From positions 47,034,984 through 47,098,983 of the forward strand of contig NC_088300.1 of NCBI RefSeq assembly GCF_032854445.1: a stretch of DNA of 64,000 bases, given 5' to 3'. The notes beneath the pieces are model-generated. The model was not told the origin of the DNA. It saw only the letters and a program-made list of their open reading frames with translations, and made no database searches. Of the stretch, positions 1-12,900 are shown in pieces. Origin of the DNA: Liolophura sinensis. Its lineage: Eukaryota; Mollusca; Polyplacophora; Chitonida; Chitonidae. Both the position numbers and the translations under genes were made by a program. Numbering within the stretch: position 1 is the first letter of the stretch; each line of letters starts with the position of its first letter.

Positions 1-820
1 TCAGAAACTGCCAACTGTTATGATAGACTATATATAAATCCTCGCCAAACCAGTGAAAAAGTGCATTTAATGGTGATCTGGTGACATCTGAATTTGATTT
101 GGAATGTCCCTAAGCGTGCGAACAACATTCATGTATTTCCCTTGAGATAAATATAGTATGCAGAGTTACAAGAAAAAAGTACTCAAAAGTGCAAACGTTT
201 CAAGGCAATGTTTAAGGTGACATGAGCGAATGTATATTGTACATATACCATGTTTTTAATCTTAAAGTGAAGCTGTATATCCCAGATAAGAATATACCAT
301 ATTATATAGATACATCTATGGTAACTTTGCGTGAAACATTCTCAACTTGAGCTCATCTGCAAATCCTTTGATCTCACCTCCCGAATTCTCTAAATTCTCA
401 AGACTATTACAAATGGAGATGTACATGTAGTTTTTCCTTTTCAGCTTGTAACAGAGGTATATATTAATAGGTCACATCTCTCATACTGTCATATTACCAG
501 AGAATGTCATGTACCAAAAACAACTGCTCAACAAGAAACTGAAAATGTAAGGTACCGGACCAGATTAATAAGACATCAATGGACGCCTTTCAAATTGACT
601 GAATGCCAGGCATGAGAGTGAACATGAAATTTCATGAAAAATTCTGTAATTTCCTGACTTTAACCCAGTTAATTCGCTTTTGATACAATCTCACAAGAAT
701 GGATCTTCACGCTTTATCTATCTTATGACTCTATGTATGTAGTGTCTTTGATGATGTGATGATAGTGATGATGTGATGATAGTGACGATGTGATGATAGT
801 AATAATAGGAAAAGACTTAC
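1..820. other. Intron following exon 8, to the window edge
   Basis: No further KNDC1 exon was recognised. At 733-800 there is a short degenerate TGATGATGTGATGATAG repeat that begins just past the exon 8 donor. A donor-like GGGAG|GTGAGAT on the minus strand at about 378 has no open exon behind it in phase 0. Confidence 0.6.
733..809. repeat. Degenerate TGATGATGTGATGATAG tandem repeat
   Basis: About three and a half copies of a roughly 21-bp unit (TGATGATGTGATGATAGTGA) lie within 90 bases of the exon 8 donor on the intron side. On the transcribed strand this is a run of TCATCA triplets. Confidence 0.8.
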
Positions 821-913
821 ACTCTCCATCATGGCAGTGGCTGTATCCTGGAACATGAACTGACAGATAGCACTGGAGGGCACCTCACTCAACTGCTCAT
901 GATCATCACAAAC
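821..913 (-). CDS. KNDC1: KNDC1 coding exon 8: end of KIND domain 2
   Basis: This exon encodes residues 548-578 (VCDDHEQLSEVPSSAICQFM...). The acceptor is ATGTTTCAG|GTT and the donor AGT|GTAAGT, with phase 0 at both ends. It is the counterpart of the DCDRMLGEE...ADVAAICRM tail of KIND domain 1, where the two pieces are not split by an intron. The serine-isoleucine-cysteine-glutamine type motif (SSAICQF) agrees with the vertebrate SxICQ segment. I could not recognise another exon in the remaining 820 bases, so the gene continues beyond the left edge. Confidence 0.85.
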
Positions 914-3900
914 CTGAAACATGTGAGACACAAAGAAGAATTAGAAATCAGGAAATGTACATGTAGAATGAGTAACAGCATTACCAAATTACTAATATCA
1001 CATTAAACAACACAGTTGTACATTAAATTACTACATTTTAACACACACATGTTCAGTGTGCTATTAGAACTGAAATTTGCAGCGCCACAGACAACTAAAA
1101 CCATATAGTGTACCTCGAGCATCACTGTCTGTCTCAAGGTATCTGAAGTACATTAATACATCAGAGCTGCTTACCCTCAAATCAAGTACAAGGCATCATG
1201 ATAAAGATATTATCAATTACATCCATAAGATATATACCTTATTCACCTTATCACCGAAGTTTACACATGACAAAGATGAAGCACATTTTGCGGGCTGTCT
1301 GAGAATCCAGGCAAAGAATCCATGAGCATGTAACCATATGCATATCCATGCGTTACACCTGAAGCTCTGGATACCACACTTGTGCCTATCCGAGGGCAAC
1401 TCTTACCTACCCTAACACAGGTAGTATATACATAAACAAGGTATACCTATATATTTAACCCAGTCCCGTCACCTGCGTCAAGTCTTTTATTTTTTGGTCT
1501 TCACAGAAGACTGATTTATAATTACAATGACTGAACATGACATGCCTTCCACACCTCACATCATCTGTCAGGCACCTCAACCAGTCAACGTTGCAAACAA
1601 AATACTTCTTAATTAGCACAAATCATTGTGACGTTTCTTTTATGTAGAAAATGCATCAGGTATATTTTCCACTAATTAGAGCTTGGCTAATGAGATGTGT
1701 CAGAAATCATGTCTAATGAAATGAAAATGTGACACTTTATGGTGGCTAACTGTGGGTTAAACTAATGACACTGAACTTAAAATATAAGTCGTTTTTAATA
1801 AAAAAATATTCACATTTGTTAATTGATCATGGGTCGCTAAAATTTCCTGATACAATCTAGGAATTCTGATAACAAAACACTTACCCTAAACAAGGAAGGT
1901 ATACATTTGAGGAGAGCATGTTGCATAACCATCAACACTTCCTCCATGCAACTGTTTTCCTCTATAAAGTGATATTGCAGCACAGGGATGGCATGGATCA
2001 GTGGGTGGGTGTGGCGTGAAATGGTGGGTGGGTGTGGCATGGATCGGTGGGTGGGGGTGGTAGCTGATGGTTAAACATACATGTTCTACTCTACTAAGTT
2101 TATAGCAAACAGAAAACTCAGCTATGTTTGTTTGCTTGCTTGAAGTTTAATATTGCCTTCAACATAACAGCTCCTTGTAACAGCTTATCTCTGTGCTGAC
2201 CTCACTGGAACACCAGGTAGAAGACACCAAATGTGACATCCCACCCAGTAACAGCACACTTACAACAAATACACAACCACTTGACCCATCCCCCTTTACA
2301 TGCACGGTGCCAAACAAGGAAATATAAAAGTAATCTAATGTTAACCCTAATCCAAAATCAGGATCAAAGCAAAGCCTCTCACTATAATCACTCACCCATT
2401 TTACAGTGCAACCAATATTTACAATGACAGCCATCGACAGTCATCGACTAAACAATATAACTTGCCTCATAAAAAATATTTATTGGAATTGTGCGGTTTG
2501 TCTACCCCTAGGACGAACACTTAGGAATTGGATAAGGAGTTGTCTCTGCCAAGGCTTTTTCCACTTTCACAATATTCTGGAGACAACTTCTCCAACCGTT
2601 AGATTTTTACTTTCTAACTATAAGAATTCCACAAAAAAAAAAGTTTCCACAAAAGTTTCTTGTGTGATACAAGAAAAATTAAAAAAAAAGAAAAAGCAAC
2701 ACACAGTTAATACATGTACTCACCGCTAAAACTTCAGTTAATGGTGGACGTTTGTCAAGGTCCTTGTTCAGCATGCCTTTCAACAATGACTCCATCTCGT
2801 GACTAAGGTCTGATGAAGGTTCTATTGCAGAGGATTTCATCCCTATGGCACAGCGTAGAGTAATGGCCAGTCCATACAAACACGTCTGTAAACACAGCAG
2901 AACACTGTCCCTGTTAGCAGATGGGAGCAGTGTGTGGTTGCTGATGACTTATACCTGTAAGTTTACGTGTGGTATGTGTTGCTGCACCAGCGTACTCCAT
3001 ATGACAGATTAGAAAGATAGCAATCTGTGGGTTCATATCCACTAGCCGTCACTACAACAGGCATATGCTAATCTGCAGTTCTAAGTTTTTTAAACTTGTC
3101 TGGTGTAGGACTTTTCTTAGAGCATAATGTGTGAATAAAATTGCTCAATGATGTGATATATAGACGAAGATCTTACTGAAGTGTACACTGTATATGGTAA
3201 GGCATCCAAATGGAAAAGAAACAAAGCTGATCTGTCCTTAATCCTAAACTTCAATTTTAGCACATGTACATGTCTATCTACATGTATTTTTTAAGCTATG
3301 TTAATTTTAAAAGAAAGGTATCATGCTTGCAAACACAATAGTTTATTATTTAGATCGGAGTTTTTTGCCACACTCAAGAATATTTCACTTATAAAACAGT
3401 TGCCAGCATTACAATGGAAAAAAAAAACAAGCATAGCCCAGGGGAAACCCTCGCACATCTGCAGGTTGCTGACAGACCTTCCCAAACATTATGGGAATCT
3501 TATTTAAACATATCCGACATAAAGAATACGGCTATAATAATGTGTCTCTAAGCGGTGATGTGTAACTGTATCCTGTATAATATAGCAATTACACTGACAG
3601 AGACACAGGTATAATTTGCAGACATATTTGAATGAAATCTACTATATCGTAGTAAATTATGTTTGCAGATCAATGAAGCCTGTGCTTTGCGTACAAATAT
3701 TAGCTAATTATTAAGTATTTATTATGGATATTCAGCATTAAGTCTTGAACCGCATGTGTTCTGACTAAATATAACTGAACTTCACTATGGTGTTAAAGGT
3801 GCCTTGAACAACATCTCTAATGTTTTATATGGTACTGAAAAAAATTTCCCTTCAAACCAAACAAATTAAAGCAGTGTACAACACTACATTCCAGACAAAC

Positions 3901-6900
3901 TTCAAAACACCTTTCTAAAATTAACAAAACTCAGGAAAATTAAATGACTCAGAAATTAATCAGGCAAAATGAGTAACTTAGCCCCGGATGAAATTTCAGG
4001 TCATTTGCAAAAATTTATGTTGTATTGATATCAAGGTTCCCTGAAATAAAAGCTGTGTAGTTCTGTTGTGGTCACCTTCTGTGAAAGTAGTCCCTTCTGT
4101 TGTAACTCTGGGGCCATAAACATGACTTCCAGTGGCTTGTCTTCTGGGATTGCCTTAAAGGACACAAATCCCTCCTCTCTTAGGATCAGGGTGTCTGGGG
4201 AAATGTAGGCTGCTGAAAGACGTAAACACATGACAAATAAATAAATGCTGCATGAAGGCTATAAAACAATATCATAATTGACAGAGGCAGTCAACTTGAC
4301 AGAGCCATGATTTGGCTGCTTAACAGGACAATCTTGTTTCCACTGTAACCATCTTTATGCTACGCATCTTTGACTGCTTGACAAAGAACATATTTCCATT
4401 ACTAAAACAAGGCCATCTTTGGCTGCTTGTCAAAGAACATCTTTCCATTACTACAACAAGGCCATCTTTGGCTGCTTGACAAAGAACATCTTTCTATTAC
4501 TACAACAAGGCCATCTTTGGCTGCTTGACAAAGAACATCTTTCCATTACTAAAACAAGGCCATCTATGACTGCTTGACAAAGAACATCTTTCCATTACAA
4601 CAACAAGGCCATCTTTGGCTGCTTGACAAAGAACATATTTCCACTACTACAACAAGGCCATCTTTGGCTGCTTGACAAAGAACAGCTTTCCACTACTACA
4701 ACAAGGCCATCTTCGACTGCTTGACAAAGAACATCTTTCCATTACCACAACAAGGCCATCTTTGGCTGCTTGACAAAGAACATATTTCCACTACCACAAC
4801 AAGGCCATCTTTGGCTGCTTGACAAAGATCATCTTTCCATTACTAAAACAAGGCCATCTTTGGCTGCTTGACAAAAAAACATATTTCAGCTTCTAAAACA
4901 AGGCCATCTATGACTGCTTGACAAAGAACATATTTCCATTACTAAAACAAGGCCATATTTGGCTGTTTGGCAAAGAACATATTTCCATTACTAAAACAAG
5001 GCCATCTTTGGCTGCTTGACGAAGAACATATTTCCATTACTACAACAAGGCCATCTTTGGCTGCTTTCGAAGAACACATTTAAGTTACCAAAAATGTCAT
5101 CTTTGACTGCTTTACAAGAATTTCTTTCAGATACTAAAAGAAGGTCATCTCCGACTACTTGAGAAGAACATCTTTAAGCTACTGAACAGGGACATCTTTG
5201 AACAGCCAAAATAGACGATGTTTTGGTTGCTAAAAATACCAAGTGGTTGATAACCTTTGGTCATTTAACAAGCACTTTGGTTTAACTGGCTCAAAAGGGC
5301 ATTATTACATGGTAACAGAAGAACTTCATCAGTAAACAATATCACTGTAATCATGGCAACACTAAAACATTATACATCTACCAGTATAATAGCAATGACA
5401 TTATTTATTCATCATAAGACTTGTTTTTATAAGCTGCTCGAAGTTACAGTATGCTTTTGGTATCAATGAATTACGAAATGTTTGTACACATCTCTGCACC
5501 AAAACCTGCTAAGACATTGCAAACAGGATCACAAAACATATCAGTTAGTGGCATAAAGACTAATGTTATATTAAAAGGTGCAGCAGGTAAATACTATACT
5601 GGCAGTGTTTATTATAATAATTTACTCACGCAGCCTTTTTTTCAGCTTCTGCAGAGCTTTGATGCTTTCTCTACACACAGCCCATAATTCCGCCTCCTGT
5701 AGGAATCCGTCCCTCTTGTCTAAGGCCTCACCAAGAGTCACTCCCTGAAAAATATGCAAATCTGATTTCAATCAAACACATTAAATATACAAAAATAGAT
5801 GCACAGACACGAATATATACTATTTTTTCATGTCTAGGAAGAAGTAAACTTTTACATCAAATATACCTGTACTCTTTAGTATCTAGTTCCTGACACTAAG
5901 TCACACTCCACACAGAGGATGAAAATTTGGTTTCATCATTCCTGTTAAATCTATTTACATATATGCACATGTATATATACACAGCCATCCGTCTAGTCTC
6001 TAAGTAACAATAGGACACAAAGTGGATGGTCAACAGACTCTGTCCTTCTTGTTTAGTTTATTGTATGGAGTCCCTCTCTGGCATAGCCAGAAATTTGATT
6101 TTATCAAACATTCAAGAGGATGAATATTTGATTTTATAAAACATACAAGAGGGCAAAATTACATAAAGATATTATATATATAAAATGAAAAACATTTATA
6201 TATGCCTGTTTTTCTTTATTTGTCCTGTGGCAAGAGGACATAAATCTGGTACATATCCACCATAAACACTTCACAACAGAAACATGCTGGATATGAACAC
6301 ACCATAAAACATAAACACATTTCCATTTTTCTGGCTGTAAAACTATCCAAGAAAGAAAAAAAAACAGAAAAACTTTTAATGGTCCACCAGTTCAAATTAC
6401 ACATTTTGTAATTAAAGATCCTAATTAACCATTTTAACTCCTGAAAGAAAACATTGCGAATGTACCATTCTTAGATAACAATGAATAGAATACAACAAGA
6501 TTCAAATCTTGTGCAATTTGGAAGAGTTTGGAGGGATAATAGCTTTATCCCTATATCCCTATATTAGTTTTATTTTGACAGTAGTGATAAACTCCAGAAA
6601 AGTGCCAAAAACGAATGTCAATAATCTACCTGAAACACATTTACTACCTAAATCTTCTAATTTTTAGGACAGATATTTGTAGTGCTGAAAGCAGAATTGC
6701 ATCTCTCTACCAGTTTTTTTTTGTTGGAAAAGTAAAGATAGGATTACATTGTTCATTAGATGGACTAACCATGTGAAAAAAGAAACTAAATATCCTAGAA
6801 CTACAATTACATGTGCACTGGTTAAAAAGAGCTAACCAGGCATCATAAAAATTAGAATAACTGGGTTATGAGGATGTAAATGTGGATGTGATTTCATAGG

Positions 6901-9900
6901 ATATGACAAAATTGTAGAAAACTATGCACATGTTTTGTTTTAGCCATCTTTAGACAGTATTTATCACAGTGAGAACATGGGTTAGCCATCCTAGCATAGC
7001 CTATATTGTAGCAATCCCCATCAAAATGTGGTCAATGGGGAGAACTAAACAGTAGTAGCAATTAGTAACGTGCACGTACATATTAACATGCCTGGGATCA
7101 CCTTAACTGGACAGGTGAAATGGAAATGAGTAAATGTACATGTTGGATGGCCACCTGTGTTATCACACACGCCACTAGGCAATGATCCAGGTGTTTTCCA
7201 AACTATACACTAACTTCAAGAAAATTATTCCCCCCACAACAAAAAATGAATACAGAGGAGTGCCTTGAAAAAAATACAATGCACATCCTAAACAAACAGG
7301 GAACATATAAAAATAAGAAAAAGTTAAGACTATAAGAAACAACAATGGTAACTCAAATTTAGGAAAACTGGGTAATGTTGAATGCATGTTGCTCAACATA
7401 AATTCATAACATTTTCACAATCATGTCATTGCAAACAAAAAATATTTGTGATTAACACATGTGTAAAAATAGCATATACATGTAGGTACATGCAGAACCA
7501 CACAACAGAAAGCTTTGTTTAATGATTATAATGTAAATGGTTGAAGTTCTGCGAATTAAGGAGGCAAATGAACAGGAGGGAAATGAGACAACCACATTCC
7601 CATTTCCCCCTGAAAAGCTGGATCTTATGGGCACTTCCTGCAGAGCCAACCAGAGAGTTTACAACTGACCTCTATAGGACTCTGTGGTTAACCCTAAGAC
7701 AAGAATACACATTTGGTCAAATTTGAGGGTAGGTCACGAGTTGAACCAGATCAAGGTACCGGGACGATCAAGTGCAACTAACACAATGCACATTGTTGAG
7801 AAACAGGAAATGTGTTTCTGTGCCACACATGCCTACATGTACAGTGTAAATAGACAGCATCCCACACATGAAAACATGTGAATAAGCATGTACTCTCTTT
7901 AGAATTTTTTTCTTTCTTATTTTTTCATTAGTTTTCTAACTTTAAAGAGAGATATGTACATGCACAGTTGTAACTTAAAATTCCTGTTTTTAGATTAATT
8001 AAATGCAGTGTGTAACTGGCATACATGTAAATCCACAAACAACTTTGTCAATGTGCAATTTATACAGATGTACCACTAGTTTTATAAACTGTACTAGTAA
8101 ATTAAAATAAGTGAAGTAAATTAACTTTAGTATGTGTTCATCAACAAGAGAAATATTGTATTTATCATTTCCTTTTCTTCCTAGAGCTAAGTGACTTGTC
8201 TCAGTCAAATGGACCTGGATTTGAACACATTTACATGTAACCTGGCATGAGAATACAGTATGTATGTTTGCACCAATTGTCTACACTTTACAAATAACCA
8301 TTCTCATTTATATATCCATTACAGGTAATAGAATGATACAACACAAAAAACTGCTAATTGGCACACCTAGTCTGTTAAAAATTTAACCCATTCCGGAACA
8401 ATTAAGCAAGTTGATTAACAGTCCAGGTGCATTTGTACATTATCCCTTTCTCAATTAACCTATTCTGGGTTGAAATACAGCAATGTGAGACCAAGAAGGG
8501 TGACAAATACATGAAAAAAACTCTAATGTATCTGTAAGCAGCAGCCGATGTCTGTGCTTACATTACAGGAACACAGAAAAACAGTCAAATTCCCAAATCT
8601 TATCACCCACAGGAAGACTAAATCGAGTACTAAAATTTCTCACAGGTCACCATATGGAATCCATTTTTATAATACAATCGTGTATCTTTACAGCTTTTAC
8701 TATTCATTGGTCTATAACTGGATAGATGTCTTTCTCAAAAGAGTATGGATATTTGTAAACTGTCATGTCCAAATGAGATGGTGAACTAATAACCTGTACC
8801 AATTTATGGGGAGGAAATTGGAGTAAACCACTGACCACTGGCGAGTTAGTGGCAAACTGACCCACATGTGACATACTGTACTGCACATGCATTGTGTGCC
8901 CCACTGGTAGATGGCCTGTGGTCTCCAGCTACCTTGTGTGTCTCACTGCTGGAAGGACAGTCGTCTGCAGATAACTTGTGTGTCCCAATGGTGGAAGGAC
9001 AGTGGTCTCCAGCTAACTTGTGTGTCCCATTGGTAGAAGGCCAGTGGTCTCCAGCTAACTTGTGTGTCTCAATGGTGGAAAGACAGCGGTCTCCAGCTAA
9101 CTTGTGTGTCCCATTGGTGGAAGGCCAGCGGTCTCCAGCTAAATTGTGTGTCTCACTGGTGGAAAGCCAGTGAGCTTAAGCTAACTTTTGTGTCCCATTG
9201 GTGGAAGATTTGGAGATTGGCTGGTATCTTTGTTCTGCGAGATTAAATGGTATCTTTGTCCTGCGAGTTTAGCTGCAGCCTGAAGTTTGCCCTGTCAAAT
9301 TACCTTTTTGGGGGCAAAAATAGATCAAATTTTACAAAAAGTAAACCTTTTTGCCCTTCAAAAATGATCTTTGGGATAAAAAACGGGAACTGCCCTAAAA
9401 CCCCTACGTTAGGGTATATATATCAAAGTGAAATAATGTAATTATTAAATAAATAAATCAATATTTTCGAAATGCTTAATAGAGAAGTGAACAAAGTATA
9501 ACTGTGGTGATCAACTGTTTCCAAAAACAGATCACAGAACACAACATTTAGTGTTAATCAATACAGTCAAAGTTACATGTACACATAGATCACATGACTA
9601 CAATAATTAACATAATGTTAACTTGTGAAGTACGAGCAATAGTATTAGTTCAAGAAACACAATGATTATGATGTAACAAAACACATGTAATCAAATTCAA
9701 ACTTTTAACAAGTCATTAGAGATCACCATCAGGTTTGGAGAATATTCAACAAATTAAATGTATGCTAATTTCAAGGCATGTCACCATTATCTTGGTTCTT
9801 CTTTGGAAACCTCAGTGTGAAGCCACATAGTAACATGTGAAATATGAATGCTGAATTCAGGCTGTTGATCGTGATAGCAAATCTAAAGCCCATATCAATT

Positions 9901-12900
9901 AACAACCTTGCGTTTTATGTGGCTAAGTTTATTTATTTATTTATCTGATTGGTGTTTTACACCAATGTGAATATTTCACTTATACGACGGCGGCCAGCAT
10001 TATGGTGGGAGGAAACTGGGCAGAGCCCGGGGGAAAACCGCCGAGCATCTGCAGGTTGCTGACAGGCCTTCCCACTTACGGCCGAGACATTTGGCTAAGT
10101 AGGTAAACAGAGGGCACTAGTGCTGAGAAAGTAGCCTATAATAATACAAGTTCCTTGGTCATCCCTCAAAACTTTCAATTCCAATACATGTTTTGATACA
10201 TGCACCTTTTATTCAGAAATGAAGATGATTATGTAACAAAGATGTAAAGTTGTATACACGACTTTTGATAACAGACTTACATCATAACTAACAGATGAAA
10301 TATTTTGCACATGACTCTCTTTACAATACTCTCGACAAATTTCCAATCTGCTGTAAAAATGAGAAGCTGTATTTTCTGATAGGTGTAATCCATGACTTGT
10401 ATACAATACAGACAAACAGTGTTGTTGTAGATGTTAATCCTTACTTTTTTTTTTAAATAGATGTTTGTAATTCAATCCAGTAAAACATCTGAAATTCAGA
10501 GTGATTCAGGCACAGGTACATTAAAATTAAAATTCTTCCTTGATGATGAAACTAGGATGACCATGTCCTGGAGGAAATCAGTACGATATTAAACCCCAAG
10601 CACTCACTCACTCACTCCTGGAGGAAATCAGTACGATATTAAACCCCAAGCACGCACTCACTCACTCTTGGAGGAAATCAGTACGATATTAAACCCCAAG
10701 CACTCACTCACTCACTCCTGGAGGAAATCAGTACGATATTAAACCCCAAGCACGCACTCACTCACTCCTGGAGGAAATCAGTACGATATTAAACCCCAAG
10801 CACTCACTCACTCACTCCTGGAGGAAATCAGTACGATATTAAACCCCAAGCACTCACTCACTCACTCCTGGAGGAAATCAGTACGATATTAAACCCCAAG
10901 CACTCACTCACTCACTCCTGGAGGAAATCAGTACGATATTAAACCCCAAGCACTCACTCACTCACTCCTGGAGGAAATCAGTACGATATTAAACCCCAAG
11001 CACGCACTCACTCACTCCTGGAGGAAATCAGTACGATATTAAACCCCAAGCACTCACTCACTCACTCTTGGAGGAAATCAGTACGATGTTAAACCCCAAG
11101 CACTCACTCACTCACTCCTGGAGGAAATCAGTACGATATTAAACCCCAAGCACTCACTCACTCACTCCTGGAGGAAATCAGTACGATGTTAAACCCCAAG
11201 CACTCACTCACTCACTCCTGGAGGAAATCCAATTTTTAATCCACAATGGCAACAAAACAAAATGAAAGTTCAATCGGTGACTGGACAATATAACATACCA
11301 GTATTAAAACTAAACAACAGTCTAGCTGTTAGTACAGATATTATCTGCATATGTACAACAAAAGTTAAGTGAATTCTGAAAGATTCAATATTCAGCATGA
11401 GTGAAAACAATAGAAATAGGGTAAGCACATGAATGTTATCTGTGGACATTTCACACCCAATGTCTACTCATGTCACAAGAAATTTGAGCACTCATTTGTA
11501 AAATGTACCTGTCTAAACTGACGAAATGCTCTCAATTTAGTCAGCTGGAAAAACAAGCAAATAACAAACAACATTTAACTGTTGATTCGTAAAATGTAGT
11601 TATTCTGTCATACATGTAGTTTCAGGCAGTACCAGTACAGTTCATTATAAGCTTCTATTTTATTACTACACTCAAAGAACCCAGCAGTCACTGAACTACA
11701 TAACTTGATTATACATTTAAATCACTTTGTACACCTGTAACAGGTGAGATAGAATAAAATTCTTCAAACTTCATTTCTGTATACTTCGGTATTATTTTCT
11801 CCTGAATAATGAGACCTGTAAACACATTCCAATGAGTCAGATTTCCCAAGATTAGAAAGATTGTTCTTTGCATATTATATAACAGATGTCCTTTGTTTGA
11901 CAGGGAAAACTGAAGACTGAATTAAAAATTAAGTTATCAATCTGAGCTTTGTGAATGCCAATGGACAAGCAAATTAAATACAGATGTACAATGCAACAAT
12001 GTGAATGATAAGAAAAAAACAGGACTCTGCTATTTAGGGAATGAAATTATGTACGACAGAGAAAAGTTTTGACAAACAAGTTTGAGTAGTATTAAAATGA
12101 GGTTCTAAGTTTTAATGTGTATATCTCAAAGCCAATGGTTAGTAAAACCTGGTGTCCTATACATGGCTTACATAATTACAATTACATACATTTTATGCCA
12201 CTAGATGTAACAGACATAAGAATTTGGGAACATAAATGTAACGTGACTGAGTAAGTATCAAATGAAATTTTTGCAAAAATAAGACTGAAAAATAAAATGA
12301 ATAGGATGATGATCATTTATTAAAACAGTGGTGCAGCCTAATAAGGATCATCTACAAATTAAAAAAAAAAAATTATGAATGCAAACACATGTGCTAGTGT
12401 ATATAGTGATGTGTAAGGCCTATCTGTTCTCTGTACACCAAATAAAACACACGTGCTCGAAAAGCTGAAATAAATCATAATATGAAGTGACAATATAACT
12501 GAATTATAATGCTGGCTTAATAATCTTTGGTTCTCTTTGACCTGCAGAATAAAATTAAATAAATATATAAAAACAAATACTGTAATCCATAAATATATGT
12601 ACGAGGAGAGAATTAATTTATCATCTTACCTGACTTTGGCTCATTTTTCTGTTGTTTTCCATGTCGTTGTCACCAAGGTAAAAATCACTTCCATTCAGAT
12701 CAAAAGAATCAGACATCAAAGAATCGTCTTCTAACACAAGGAGGCCTTTAGGGTGATAACCATTGACAGCATACTCCAAACACGTGTACGATGATTCCTT
12801 ACTCTGCTCAGTTTTACTGGCCCTTCTCTCCACAGGTGTTTTCACCCAGTTTCTAATTACAGATGTACTTCCTGATGAGCTACCTTTCCTGACCAGCTGA

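Larger units (their letters stand above)
5745..12629. other. KNDC1: Intron 4 of KNDC1
   Basis: This 6.9-kb intron holds a 42-bp array (8895-9215), a SINE (9928-10100) and the 50-bp satellite (10566-11229). The stretches 5745-8890 and 11230-12629 are AT-rich with only short, overlapping, domain-free open frames; nothing recognisable was found there. Confidence 0.7.

Noticed and set aside
8868-9173. Plus-strand 101-codon frame with 14-residue repeats
   Set aside because: It is the translation of a 42-bp minisatellite; the open frame follows from the period.
10566-11229. Regular array considered as a CRISPR-like structure
   Set aside because: Units are head-to-tail with no unique spacers, in an intron-rich animal genome.
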